From the NCBI RefSeq assembly GCF_025499425.1, contig NZ_JAIMCB010000002.1:389688-453687 (forward strand): a DNA stretch of 64,000 bases, given 5' to 3'. The notes below the pieces were generated by a model. It saw nothing but the letters and a program-made list of their open reading frames with translations, made no database searches and was not told the origin of the DNA. How positions within the stretch are numbered: position 1 is the first letter of the stretch; each line of letters begins with the position of its first letter. Position numbers and translations under genes: made by a program. The stretch is from Acidiferrimicrobium sp. IK (GTDB taxonomy: Bacteria > Actinomycetota > Acidimicrobiia > Acidimicrobiales > Palsa-688). Positions 54,270 through 62,942 of this stretch are shown piece by piece.

Positions 54270-55061
54270 GTGCCCACGCCCCCCGGCCTTCACGTCCACA
54301 CCCGCCCCCCGCTGGAGCCCTCGACGACGGCGCCGGCGCGAGTCGTGCTGGTCCACGGCGCGATGGACCGCGGCGGGAGCTTCGGGCGCGTCGCGCAACG
54401 CCTGCGCGACCTGGAGGTGGTCACCTACGACCGGCGCGGGTACGCCCGGTCGATGGGCGCCGGTCAGGGGGAGAGCTTCGACGATCAAGTCGAAGACCTC
54501 CTCGCGGTGCTCGACGGGCGCCCGGCGGTCCTCGCCGGGCACAGCTTCGGCGGAAACGTGGTGCTGGCGGCCGCCCAAGCCGTACCTGATCTGGTCCCGG
54601 CCGCAGTCGTCTTCGAGCCGCCGGCGCCATGGACCCCCAACTGGCGGTCCCGGACCCGCGACTCGGCGCCGGGTCGCAGCCCCGAGGAGGTGGCGGAGCG
54701 GTTCATGCGCCGGATGGTCGGGGACCGCATCTGGGAGATGCTGCCCAAGGCCACCCAGCTCCAGCGCAGGGCTGAGGGCGTCACGCTGCTGCGAGAGCTG
54801 GAGGCGCTCGGCGACCAGCGCCCCTACCAGCCCGAGCGCGTCACGATCCCGGTGGTGGTCGGGTGGGGCACCGCGTCGGCGCCCCACCTGATGAAGGCGG
54901 CACGGGACTTGGCCGGGGAGCTGCCCGGCGCCATCCCGTGGGAGGTGGAGGGGTCCAGCCACGGGGTGCACCTGAGCCACGCCGCGGAATTGGCGGCGAT
55001 GATCCGCCTCGCGATCGAACGGGGCCGGGCCCCGGCCGGGGATACCTCCTCCGCCGATTGA
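54270..55061 (+). CDS. Alpha/beta hydrolase
   Basis: A 263-residue alpha/beta-hydrolase-fold enzyme. VVLVHGAMDRGGSFGRVAQR carries the oxyanion HG motif, VLAGHSFGGNVVLAAAQ the nucleophile elbow, and the histidine is in VEGSSHGVHLSH. The acidic residue is not certain. Esterase, lipase or C-C hydrolase function cannot be decided. The GTG at 54270 lies 8 nt after TAGCGT. Confidence 0.85.
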   Translation: MPTPPGLHVHTRPPLEPSTTAPARVVLVHGAMDRGGSFGRVAQRLRDLEVVTYDRRGYARSMGAGQGESFDDQVEDLLAVLDGRPAVLAGHSFGGNVVLAAAQAVPDLVPAAVVFEPPAPWTPNWRSRTRDSAPGRSPEEVAERFMRRMVGDRIWEMLPKATQLQRRAEGVTLLRELEALGDQRPYQPERVTIPVVVGWGTASAPHLMKAARDLAGELPGAIPWEVEGSSHGVHLSHAAELAAMIRLAIERGRAPAGDTSSAD

Positions 55062-55200
55062 CCGCAGCGCGCACCGGCAGGGTAGGAAGGTGCGCAGGCC
55101 TGCCGATGTGCGCAGGTCGCATACCACCGCCGCCGGCGAGCCACCCGACCGACCCGCCCGCGACCACGACCGCACGGCCCGCGGGCCGAGAGGAGCACCG

Positions 55201-56094
55201 ATGCGCATCGCCGTCACCGGGAGCCACGGGCTGATCGCCGGGCACCTGATTCCCGCCCTGCGAGGCGCCGGCCACGACGTGACCGCGCTGGTGCGCGGCC
55301 CGGCCGCACCCGGCGAGGTGCACTGGGACCCGGAGAGGGGCGAGCTCGACCCGGGCGACCTGGCCGGCGTCGACGGGGTCGTCCACCTGGCCGGCGCCGG
55401 GCTGCTGCGGCGCTGGACCGACGGCGGCAAGCAGCAGATCGTCGACAGCCGCGTCAAGGGCACGACCCTGCTCGCCGAGGTGCTCGCCGGTCTCGACCCC
55501 CAGCCGAAGGTGCTGGTGTCCGCGTCGGCCATCGGCTGGTACGGCGACCGGGGCGACGAGGTGCTGAGCGAAGACAGCACCCCCGGCACCGGGTTCCTGG
55601 CGGAGGTGGCGCAACGATGGGAGGCATCGACGGCCCCGGCGATCGACGCCGGCATCCGGACGGTGTTCTTGCGCACCGGGATCGTGCAGTCCACCGACGG
55701 CGGCGCCCTCAAAGCCCAAAAGCCGGTCTTCGCTCTCGGCCTCGGCGGCCGTTTGGGCTCGGGCCGGCAGTGGGTGAGCTGGATCAGCCTGGACGACGAG
55801 GTCGGCGCCATCCTGCACGCCCTCGGCGACGAGCGCCTGTCTGGTCCGGTCAACCTGACCGCTCCCAACCCGGTGACCAACGCCGGCTACACCAAGGCCC
55901 TCGGCCGGGCCCTGCACCGCCCGGCGGTGATGGTCGTGCCCGGCCCGGTGATCTCGGCGGTGATGGGCTCGGAGATGGCCCACCAGATGCTCCTCGGCGG
56001 CCAGCGGGTCCTGCCCGGCCGGCTGGAAGCCTCCGGGTACCGCTTCGCGCACCGCACCATCGACGAGGCGCTCGCCGATCTCCTGAAACGGTGA
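55201..56094 (+). CDS. TIGR01777 family epimerase-like oxidoreductase
   Basis: A 297-residue extended SDR of the TIGR01777 (SulA/YfcH-like) group. The N-terminal NAD(P) loop is MRIAVTGSHGLIAGHLIPAL, with VVHLAGAGLLRRW, then VLVSASAIGWYGDRGDEVLS. The C-terminal DUF1731-like part is QMLLGGQRVLPGRLEASGYR. The substrate is unknown for this family. GAGAGGAG lies upstream of the ATG, so this gene uses a normal ribosome site. Confidence 0.9.
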   Translation: MRIAVTGSHGLIAGHLIPALRGAGHDVTALVRGPAAPGEVHWDPERGELDPGDLAGVDGVVHLAGAGLLRRWTDGGKQQIVDSRVKGTTLLAEVLAGLDPQPKVLVSASAIGWYGDRGDEVLSEDSTPGTGFLAEVAQRWEASTAPAIDAGIRTVFLRTGIVQSTDGGALKAQKPVFALGLGGRLGSGRQWVSWISLDDEVGAILHALGDERLSGPVNLTAPNPVTNAGYTKALGRALHRPAVMVVPGPVISAVMGSEMAHQMLLGGQRVLPGRLEASGYRFAHRTIDEALADLLKR

Positions 56095-56112
56095 GCTCCT
56101 CGCCGCCCCGCC

Positions 56113-56118
56113 TACCCT
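56113..56118 (+). promoter_or_regulatory. -10 element TACCCT for the GT2 gene
   Basis: TACCCT ends 7 nt before the GTG at 56126, giving a leaderless mRNA. Confidence 0.5.
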
Positions 56119-56125
56119 GCTGCCC

Positions 56126-57013
56126 GTGACCACCGAGCGTCTGGGCGTCGTCCTCGTCCACCGTGACCGCCCCGACACCGTCGCCGCCACCGTCGCCGCT
56201 TTCGCCGGGCAGGACGTCGAGACCGACATCGTCGTGGTCGACAACAGCGAGGACCCCGCGGTGACCGCCACGCTGCGCCGGTTGCTGCCCGCCGACGTCA
56301 CCGTGCTGCGCACCGGCGCCAACACCGGCTTCGGGCCGGGCGCCAACGTCGGCCTGCGCCACTGGCTGGCGCAGGGGCGAGGCGAGTGGGTGGCGGTCGC
56401 ACCCCACGACGCGTTACCCGCGGAGGGGTGCCTGGCCCGGCTGTTGGCAGAGGCCGCCGCCCGGGCCGACGCGGGGCTGGTCTGCGCCGAGTTCGGCGAC
56501 GGGTTCGACCTGGTTCCGGCGCTGGACTGGGTGATCGGCGGGTTCTACCGGCCGGCCACGCGCGGCGACGGCTGGGAGGACGTCGACTACCCCCACGGCA
56601 CGCTGATGCTGGCCCGGCGGGCCGCGCTGGAGGAGATCGGCCTGTTCGACGAGCGCTACTTCGCGTACTGCGAGGAGGTCGACTTGGCCCTGCGAGCCCG
56701 CGCCGCGGGCTGGCGCGTCGGCATGGTGTGGGGAGCGGTGGTCACCAACGGCACCCTCCCCGCTCAGCTGATCGCCGACTACCTCCAGATCCGCAACACG
56801 CTGCTGCTCATCAGCACCCGCTTCGGCCGCTACCCGACGGCGGTTCGCGCCGTCCTGGCGGTCTTCTCTGCCCTCGGGCGGGCCCGGCGCGACCCTGGAC
56901 GGGCCGCCTTGCACCTGCGCTTGGAGAGCCGGGCGGTCGCGGACTTCTTCCGGGGACGGTTCGGACCGCCACCCCCCGACGTGGTGGCCATGTGCGCCGG
57001 GCAGAGCAGCTGA
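56126..57013 (+). CDS. Glycosyltransferase family 2 (rhamnosyl/galactofuranosyl-type)
   Basis: A 295-residue GT-A glycosyltransferase. The start TERLGVVLVHRDRPDTVAAT is followed by VVVDNSEDPAVTA for nucleotide binding. GANTGFGPGANVGLRHWLA and YFAYCEEVDLALRARAAGW form the acceptor-side ED/EEVDL motif typical of rhamnosyl- and galactofuranosyltransferases. The DxD position is degenerate (APHDA). Likely cell-wall glycan synthesis (inference). Confidence 0.88.
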   Translation: MTTERLGVVLVHRDRPDTVAATVAAFAGQDVETDIVVVDNSEDPAVTATLRRLLPADVTVLRTGANTGFGPGANVGLRHWLAQGRGEWVAVAPHDALPAEGCLARLLAEAAARADAGLVCAEFGDGFDLVPALDWVIGGFYRPATRGDGWEDVDYPHGTLMLARRAALEEIGLFDERYFAYCEEVDLALRARAAGWRVGMVWGAVVTNGTLPAQLIADYLQIRNTLLLISTRFGRYPTAVRAVLAVFSALGRARRDPGRAALHLRLESRAVADFFRGRFGPPPPDVVAMCAGQSS

Positions 57014-57042
57014 GCCGACTGCGCATTGGCGGACCCACATCG

Positions 57043-57048
57043 TAGGTT
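57043..57048 (+). promoter_or_regulatory. -10 element TAGGTT for the flavoprotein
   Basis: TAGGTT ends 7 nt before the GTG at 57056; the spacer GGAGGG would also serve as a very close Shine-Dalgarno. Confidence 0.45.
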
Positions 57049-57055
57049 TGGAGGG

Positions 57056-58315
57056 GTGAACCAGGCCGGCAGCTCCCGCAGCGCGGACGTCGCGATCGTC
57101 GGCGCCGGTCCCGCCGGCACCGCCGCGGCCATCAACCTGGCCCGCGCCGGCCGGTCGGTCGTGGTGGTCGACAAGGCCCGCTTCCCCCGCGACAAGTGCT
57201 GCGGCGATGGCCTGACCTCCGCCGCGCTCCGCCACCTAGACCACCTTGGTCTGGACCCCTCGGCGGTGGCGTCATGGGAACCACTCGGCGGGGTCCGGAT
57301 CCGGATCCCGGCCGGGACCGAGCAGCGGTTCGCGTTCCCCGACGGCCCCGGCACCTACGCCGCGGTGGCCCGCCGCTCCGACCTGGACGCGGCGCTCGTC
57401 GACCTGGCCCGGGCGGCGGGGGCGGAGGTCGTCGAGGGGGTGGCGGTCACCGGAGCAGAGGTGGCGCCGGGAGGCCCGGTCCGCCTGACGCTCGGCGACG
57501 GCTCCACTCTGGCGTCGTGGTACGCCCTGGGCGCGGACGGGATGTGGTCGCCGCTGCGCAAGTTGCTCTCCGCGGGAGCGGCCGGCTATCTGGGCGACTG
57601 GCACGCAGTTCGGCAGTACTTCTCCCACACCGGGCCGGAGGCGCGCGAGATGTGGGTGTGGTTCGAGGAGGACCTGCTGCCCGGGTACGCCTGGTCGTTC
57701 CCGCTCCCGGGCGGCGGCGCCAACGTCGGCTTTGGCATCCACCGTCACGCCGACGTGCCGACCGGTTCGATGAAGGCGGTGTGGGCCGACCTCCTGGACC
57801 GGCCTCACGTCGCCCGGGTCCTCGGGCCCGACGCGACCCCCGACGGCCCCTGGAAGGCGTGGCCGATCCCGGCTCGGATCGGCTCGTCGCCTCTCTCGGC
57901 GGCCGGGGGGCGGGTGATCTTCGTCGGTGACGCGGCCCGCGCCGGTGACACGATGACCGGAGAGGGCATCGCCCAGGCTCTGGAGACCGCGCAGCTGGCC
58001 TCGACCGCGATCTTGACCGCAGGGGCCGGTGCCCCGTCGGTCGCCGCCCGCCGTTACCGGGCCACCGTCACCGGCGGGCTGCTGGCCGACGACCTGCTCG
58101 GCCGGGCCTTCACCCGGCTGATGAGCCACACCCGGGGCGCCAACGGCTGGCTTCCCGTCGCCATGAAGACCGAGTGGGGCCGGCGCCAGTTCGCCCCGTG
58201 GATGTTCGAGCACTTCCCGAGGGCCCTGCCGGCCACGCCGTACCGCTGGAGGCGGGGCATCCTCGAGCGGCCCGGCGCGTTCGCCGGCACAGCCGGCCCG
58301 CACCCCGCCGCCTGA
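57056..58315 (+). CDS. Geranylgeranyl reductase family FAD-dependent oxidoreductase
   Basis: A 419-residue flavoprotein. The FAD dinucleotide fold is VAIVGAGPAGTAAAINLARA; KARFPRDKCCGDGLTSAALR is the geranylgeranyl-reductase family loop. VIFVGDAARAGDTMTGEGIA is the second FAD motif. In Actinobacteria such enzymes reduce isoprenoid chains, for example of menaquinone. The exact substrate is unknown. The GTG at 57056 fits both a leaderless -10 and a close GGAGGG. Confidence 0.9.
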   Translation: MNQAGSSRSADVAIVGAGPAGTAAAINLARAGRSVVVVDKARFPRDKCCGDGLTSAALRHLDHLGLDPSAVASWEPLGGVRIRIPAGTEQRFAFPDGPGTYAAVARRSDLDAALVDLARAAGAEVVEGVAVTGAEVAPGGPVRLTLGDGSTLASWYALGADGMWSPLRKLLSAGAAGYLGDWHAVRQYFSHTGPEAREMWVWFEEDLLPGYAWSFPLPGGGANVGFGIHRHADVPTGSMKAVWADLLDRPHVARVLGPDATPDGPWKAWPIPARIGSSPLSAAGGRVIFVGDAARAGDTMTGEGIAQALETAQLASTAILTAGAGAPSVAARRYRATVTGGLLADDLLGRAFTRLMSHTRGANGWLPVAMKTEWGRRQFAPWMFEHFPRALPATPYRWRRGILERPGAFAGTAGPHPAA

Positions 58316-58371
58316 ACCGACGCCTCCGCCGGCCGCCCGGGACCGGTTGGCTGTGTGTCCGGATGCTGCAT

Positions 58372-58377
58372 TACCGT
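58372..58377 (+). promoter_or_regulatory. -10 element TACCGT for the SDR gene
   Basis: TACCGT ends 8 nt before the ATG at 58386. A TTGGCT at 58347-58352 is a possible but slightly distant -35. Confidence 0.5.
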
Positions 58378-58385
58378 CCCGTCAC

Positions 58386-59282
58386 ATGGCAGACATCGGC
58401 TTCGACGGCAAGGTAGCGATCATCACCGGCGCAGGTGGTGGCTTGGGCCGCCAGCACGCCCTCCTGCTGGCGTCGCGAGGCGCCCGAGTGGTCGTCAACG
58501 ACCTCGGCGGGTCGGTCTCAGGCGACGGGTCGGACAAGGGTCCGGCCGAGACCGTCGTGGCCGAGATCAACGACGCCGGCGGCGAGGCGGTCGCTGACGG
58601 CAACAGCGTGTCGACCCCCGAGGGGGGCGAGGCGCTGGTCAACACCGCGATCGAGGCGTTCGGGCGGGTCGACATCGTGGTCAACAACGCGGGGATCCTG
58701 CGCGACAAGACCTTCCACAACATGACCCCCGAGCTGCTCGAGCCGGTCATCGACGTCCACCTGAAGGGCGCGTTCTACGTCACCAAGCCGGCGTGGCTGA
58801 AGTTCCGCGAGCAGGGCTACGGGCGGGTGGTGAACACCTCGTCCAACTCCGGCATCCTCGGCAACTTCGGGCAGAGCAACTACGGCGCGGCCAAGATGGG
58901 CCTGGTCGGGCTCACCCGGGTCCTGGCCGCCGAGGGCGCCAAGTACAACATCAAGGTCAACGCCATCGCGCCGATCGCCAAGACCCGCATGACCGAGGAG
59001 CTCCTCGGCGCCGGCGCCGACCGGTTCCAGCCGGAGCTGGTCTCCCCGGTCGTGGCGTGGCTGGCCCACGAGGACGTCCCGGTGACCGGCGAGGTGTACA
59101 CCGTTGGAGCGGGCCGCGTCGCCCGGTTCTTCATCGGGATGACCGAGGGGTACTTCAACCCGAAGCTGACCGTCGAGGACGTCGTCGAGCACTGGGACCA
59201 GATCCGCGACGAGTCCGGCTACACCGTGCCGTCCGGGCCGGCCGACGAGTTCCGGGCTTTCGCCAAGTTCCTGGAGGGCTGA
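58386..59282 (+). CDS. Short-chain dehydrogenase, peroxisomal MFE-2-type 3-hydroxyacyl-CoA dehydrogenase-like
   Basis: A 298-residue SDR. The start MADIGFDGKVAIITGAGGGL has the TGxxxGxG cofactor loop. VVVNDLGGSVSGDGSDKGPA is the insert characteristic of HSD17B4/MFE-2-type enzymes. NNAGILRDKTFHNM, NTSSNSGILGNFGQSNYGAA (catalytic Ser, Tyr) and K follow. The C-terminal extension of about 60 residues is also MFE-2-like. A role in beta-oxidation of fatty acids or sterol side chains is inferred. Confidence 0.9.
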   Translation: MADIGFDGKVAIITGAGGGLGRQHALLLASRGARVVVNDLGGSVSGDGSDKGPAETVVAEINDAGGEAVADGNSVSTPEGGEALVNTAIEAFGRVDIVVNNAGILRDKTFHNMTPELLEPVIDVHLKGAFYVTKPAWLKFREQGYGRVVNTSSNSGILGNFGQSNYGAAKMGLVGLTRVLAAEGAKYNIKVNAIAPIAKTRMTEELLGAGADRFQPELVSPVVAWLAHEDVPVTGEVYTVGAGRVARFFIGMTEGYFNPKLTVEDVVEHWDQIRDESGYTVPSGPADEFRAFAKFLEG

Positions 59283-59291
59283 CCGCCCGCT

Positions 59292-59837
59292 TCAGCGCAG
59301 CGCGGTGCGCCACCGGCGCGACCACCGGCTGCCGTCGCCGACCATCACCCACAGCTCCTCGGCCCGGCACTTGACGGGAAGATAGGGGCGCAGGGCGTCG
59401 GCGACGGCGCCGAGCTCGTCGCCGTCGCTGGCGTGTCCAATGGTCAGGTGCGGCACGACCTCGTCGAACTCGTCGTCCCACGGCGGGGTGGCGAACCGCT
59501 CCGCCAGGCGGTTGGTGAGGCTGCGGAACACCTCGGCCGGCTCGGGAGCCAGCCAGAGGACCTTCCGTCCGAACCAGCCGATGTCGGTCAGCTCGAAGTC
59601 GAACGCCTCGTCGTCGGCCACCGCGTCGGCGAGCTCGTCGAGGTCGGCGTCGGTGATCTCGTCGGGCGGCAGCCAGGGCACGATCACGGTGATGTGCGCG
59701 GGAACGCCGGCGGGCGCGACCGGGTCGTGGGTCTGGCGCCACCGGTCGACGATCGGCTCGGCGTCGGGCACCGGGACGAGGATGGCGCTCTGGCTGCGCC
59801 CGCTGCTGGTCCCCGGCGACCCGCCGCCCAGCTTCAC
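59292..59837 (-). CDS. 2H phosphoesterase (2'-5' RNA ligase/CPDase family)
   Basis: A 181-residue 2H-family protein. The two catalytic motifs are seen as AHITVIVPW (HxT) and PHLTIGHAS (HxT). Members open 2',3'-cyclic phosphates or act on 2'-5' linkages. The GTG at 59837 overlaps the stop of the ligase gene as GTGA. The gene pair is therefore translated together, suggesting work on the same nucleic-acid ends (inference). Confidence 0.88.
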   Translation of the reverse strand: MKLGGGSPGTSSGRSQSAILVPVPDAEPIVDRWRQTHDPVAPAGVPAHITVIVPWLPPDEITDADLDELADAVADDEAFDFELTDIGWFGRKVLWLAPEPAEVFRSLTNRLAERFATPPWDDEFDEVVPHLTIGHASDGDELGAVADALRPYLPVKCRAEELWVMVGDGSRWSRRWRTALR

Positions 59838-60904
59838 TGGCCCGACGCGCCGAACACGTCGGCCAGCAGCGCCGGCACAGCCACCTCGACCTGGTCGTAG
59901 GTGCAGCTGCGGGCCGTCCGGTCGGGACGCCACCGACGGAACTGCGCGGTGTGGCGCAGCCGGTTGCCCTGCAGGTGCTCGAAAGCGGCCTCGACGACCA
60001 GCTCGGGGCGCAAAAGCTCGAAGCTCAGGTCCTTCTTGGCGTTCCAGCGGCTCACCGCCCCCGGCAGCCGCCGGCCGTCGGCGTCGCCCGCGTCGGCCCA
60101 CCCGGCCCACGGATGACCGTCGGGGACCTCCCGGAACGGCGCCAGGTCCTCGAGGATGCTGCGCCGGCGGGCGGCGGGGAACGACCCGATGACCCCCACG
60201 TGCTGCAGCCGGTCGCCGTCGTAGAGGCCGAGCATCAGCGACCCGACCGCCTCGGGGTCCCCCTTGTACCACCGGAAGCCGCCGACGACGAAGTCCGCGG
60301 TGCGCTCGTGCTTGACCTTCAGCATCACCCGCTGATCCTCCCGGTACGGGAGGGACCCGGCTTTGGCCACGACGCCGTCGAGCCCGGCGCCCTCGAAGCG
60401 GTGGAACCAGTCCCCGGCCACCGCGGGGTCGCGGGTGACCGGGGTTACGTGGACCGGTGCCGGCACCCCGGCGAACGCGTTGCGCAGCGCCTCGCTGCGG
60501 GCCGAGAACGGCTCGGGGCGCAGGTCCCGGTCGCCGAGCGCGAGGAGGTCGAAGGCCACGAACGAGGCGGGCGTCGTCTCGGCGAGCATCCGCACCCGGG
60601 ACTCGGCGGGGTGGATGCGCTGGCTGAGCGCGTCGAACTCCAGCCCGCCGGGGCCGGCGACGACGATCTCGCCGTCGACGACGCAGCGGTCCGGGAAATG
60701 GGCCTTGACGGCTTCGACGACGTCGGGAAAGTAGCGGGTAAGCGGTCGCTCGTTGCGGCTGCCGAGTACCACCTCGGCGCCGTCGCGAAAGGCGATGCAG
60801 CGGAACCCGTCCCATTTCGGTTCGTACCAGTAGTCGCCGAGGGGGAGGTCTCGGGTGAGCTTGGCCAGCATCGGCGATACCGGTGGCTCAACGGGCAGCT
60901 GCAC
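59834..60904 (-). CDS. ATP-dependent DNA ligase, LigC type
   Basis: A 356-residue stand-alone ligase with adenylation and OB domains. Motif I is WYEPKWDGFRC with the AMP-accepting lysine (about K30). VVDGEIVV (III), ASFVAFDLLA (IIIa), GLDGVVAKAG (IV) and MLKVKHERTADFVVGGFRW (V) follow. LigC enzymes in mycobacteria repair gaps and tolerate ribonucleotide ends. The GTG at 60904 fits the family start MQLPVEPPVSPMLAKL and lies 7 nt after TATGCT; the ATG at 60916 overlaps that hexamer. It is coupled to the 2H phosphoesterase. Confidence 0.93.
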   Translation of the reverse strand: MQLPVEPPVSPMLAKLTRDLPLGDYWYEPKWDGFRCIAFRDGAEVVLGSRNERPLTRYFPDVVEAVKAHFPDRCVVDGEIVVAGPGGLEFDALSQRIHPAESRVRMLAETTPASFVAFDLLALGDRDLRPEPFSARSEALRNAFAGVPAPVHVTPVTRDPAVAGDWFHRFEGAGLDGVVAKAGSLPYREDQRVMLKVKHERTADFVVGGFRWYKGDPEAVGSLMLGLYDGDRLQHVGVIGSFPAARRRSILEDLAPFREVPDGHPWAGWADAGDADGRRLPGAVSRWNAKKDLSFELLRPELVVEAAFEHLQGNRLRHTAQFRRWRPDRTARSCTYDQVEVAVPALLADVFGASGQ

Positions 60905-60911
60905 CGCGCGG

Positions 60912-60917
60912 AGCATA
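60912..60917 (-). promoter_or_regulatory. -10 element TATGCT for the ligase/2H phosphoesterase operon
   Basis: TATGCT on the minus strand ends 7 nt before the GTG at 60904 and overlaps the alternative ATG at 60916, which argues for the GTG as leaderless start. Confidence 0.55.
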
Positions 60918-60952
60918 CCCGGGGGCGCCCTCCCTACCCGCGGAAGGCCCCT

Positions 60953-62809
60953 TCACCCTCCGGGGGGTGCGACCGAGCGCCGCCGCAGGTGCTCGGCGAT
61001 GCGCAACGCCAGCGGGGCGGTTTCCAGGTCCTCGATGGGCGACGGCAGCGCCAGCGACCAGTTGGGCCACGCGGTGGTGGTGCCGGGCATGTTGGGGCGC
61101 TCCTCGACGGCAAGTGCGTCGTCGAGGGTGGCGGTGACCACCGCGCACGGCGCCTCGGCGAGCAGCCGGTAGGCCCCGTCGACGACGTCCTCGACCGGGG
61201 TGGCGTCGCCGCTTCCGGTGGCGTCGGCCAGTTTGGCGCGCATGGCCTCGGAGCCCTCCTCGTTGGGAGACAGCTCCAAGCGGCGCTGGGCGTCGAGGTC
61301 GGAGCCGCTCCACACGCCGGCCACCGTGGGCAGGTCGTGGGTGGTCACCGCGCCGAGCGCCTGGCGGGGCCAGGTGGTCGGCGGCCCCGGCTCGAACCAC
61401 AACAGCCGGTAGGACAAGACGTCGCGTTCGGCCAGCTCGGCGCGGACGTGGTCCTCGACGGTGCCGAGGTCCTCGCCGACGACGAAGGCCCCGGCTCGCT
61501 GCGCCTCGAGGGCCAGGATGTTCAGCAGGTCCCAGTAGGGATAGCGCACGTAGGTGCCCTGGGCGGCGGAGCGGTCCTCGGGGATCCAGTACAGCCGGAA
61601 CAGCCCCATCACGTGGTCGAAGCGCAGGCCGCCGGCGTGGCGCAGCCCGGCTCGGACCGTCTCGATGAAGGGCCGGTAGCCGGCGTCGCGAAGCTTCCAG
61701 GGGTCCCACGGCGGTAGGCCCCAGTCCTGCCCGAGGGTGTTGAACTCGTCGGGGGGCGCCCCCACCCGCATGCCGTCCGCGAAGGTGTCCTGGTACACCC
61801 AGGCGTCCGCGCCGCCCGCGTCCACGCCGATCGCCAGGTCCTGCATGAGGCCGCCCTCGGCTCCCGCGGCGGCCAGCTGGCGGTCCAGGTGCCACTGCAG
61901 CCACTGGTGGTAGCGGATCCTCCGGGGCCCCTCCCCCGACGACGAGAACGCCTGCACCGCGGCGCTGTCGGGGCGGCGCAGCTCGGCTGGCCACTCCTGC
62001 CACGGGACGCCGTGGATCTCGGCCAGCGCGCTCCAGGTGGCGTACCCCAACAAAGCGGAGCCCCGCTCGTGGCAGAACCGGTCGAAGTCCGGGTCGCCCC
62101 CGAACCGGGCGAAGACCCCCTCCAGCGCCGCCGACTTGAGGGCCCACACCCGGTCCCGGTCGATGCGACGCTCCGCGTTGAGCGCCCGCCCGGCGGCGGC
62201 CAGCTCGTCGATCCCGTCGGTCGACCCGGCCGCGATGTCCTCCACCCGCAGGTACAAGGGGTTGGCGAAGCACCGGCTGCTGGCGAAGTAGGGGCTGGGC
62301 TGCTGGTGGGTCAGCGGAGGGGCGGCGTGGAGCGGGTTGATCAGCGTGATGCCGGCACCCAGCCCGCTCGACCATCGGGCCAGGCGGCGCAGGTCGGCCA
62401 GGTCCCCGATACCCCAGCTGGCCCGGCTGCGGGTGGCGTAGAGCTGGGCCGCCCACCCCCACCGGGGGGCCCCGGCGTCGGGGCAGCGGCCGGGGCTGGC
62501 GATCAGCGGGAAGGGGGCGGCGTCGCTGTCGGGATGCAACTGGTGGTAGCCGAGCGGCAGGTCGGCGGGGAGCTGACCGTCGACGCGCACGGTCGCCCCG
62601 TCCTCGAGGGTCAGCACGCCGGGAGCGACCGGCGGCAGCTGGTGGTCGAGGCGGACAGCGAGGACCGGCACGCCGTCGTAGGGGTCCACGCCGGACTGCG
62701 CCCCCATGGCATCGAGGACCTCGCCTACAACCTCGTCGCCCGGCTCCCGCCAAGCCCCCATCGCGTCGTGGTATCCGGGTTCGACGCCCCACCGCTTCGG
62801 GTCGATCAC
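60953..62809 (-). CDS. malQ: 4-alpha-glucanotransferase (amylomaltase)
   Basis: A 618-residue GH77 enzyme that moves glucan chains between maltodextrins in glycogen/maltose metabolism. Catalytic regions are GLRFDHVMGLFRLYWIPEDR (nucleophile Asp), GAFVVGEDLGTVEDHVR (acid/base Glu) and AVTTHDLPTVAGVW. The N-terminal extension of about 120 residues (HQLPPVAPGVLTLEDGATVR) is a beta-domain seen in actinobacterial MalQ. The start is a GTG at 62809 with no strong ribosome site or -10. Confidence 0.94.
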   Translation of the reverse strand: MIDPKRWGVEPGYHDAMGAWREPGDEVVGEVLDAMGAQSGVDPYDGVPVLAVRLDHQLPPVAPGVLTLEDGATVRVDGQLPADLPLGYHQLHPDSDAAPFPLIASPGRCPDAGAPRWGWAAQLYATRSRASWGIGDLADLRRLARWSSGLGAGITLINPLHAAPPLTHQQPSPYFASSRCFANPLYLRVEDIAAGSTDGIDELAAAGRALNAERRIDRDRVWALKSAALEGVFARFGGDPDFDRFCHERGSALLGYATWSALAEIHGVPWQEWPAELRRPDSAAVQAFSSSGEGPRRIRYHQWLQWHLDRQLAAAGAEGGLMQDLAIGVDAGGADAWVYQDTFADGMRVGAPPDEFNTLGQDWGLPPWDPWKLRDAGYRPFIETVRAGLRHAGGLRFDHVMGLFRLYWIPEDRSAAQGTYVRYPYWDLLNILALEAQRAGAFVVGEDLGTVEDHVRAELAERDVLSYRLLWFEPGPPTTWPRQALGAVTTHDLPTVAGVWSGSDLDAQRRLELSPNEEGSEAMRAKLADATGSGDATPVEDVVDGAYRLLAEAPCAVVTATLDDALAVEERPNMPGTTTAWPNWSLALPSPIEDLETAPLALRIAEHLRRRSVAPPGG

Positions 62810-62942
62810 CGGTCGGTGTCCGCCCGGGCGGCCACCGCGGCGCGCTCGGAGGGACCTAGCGTGAGGACCGTGAGGTCATCCCAGCAGCGATGACAGCGGT
62901 CGGGCAGGCTCGGCATTGGCGCTGTCGTTACCCGACGGCCGA

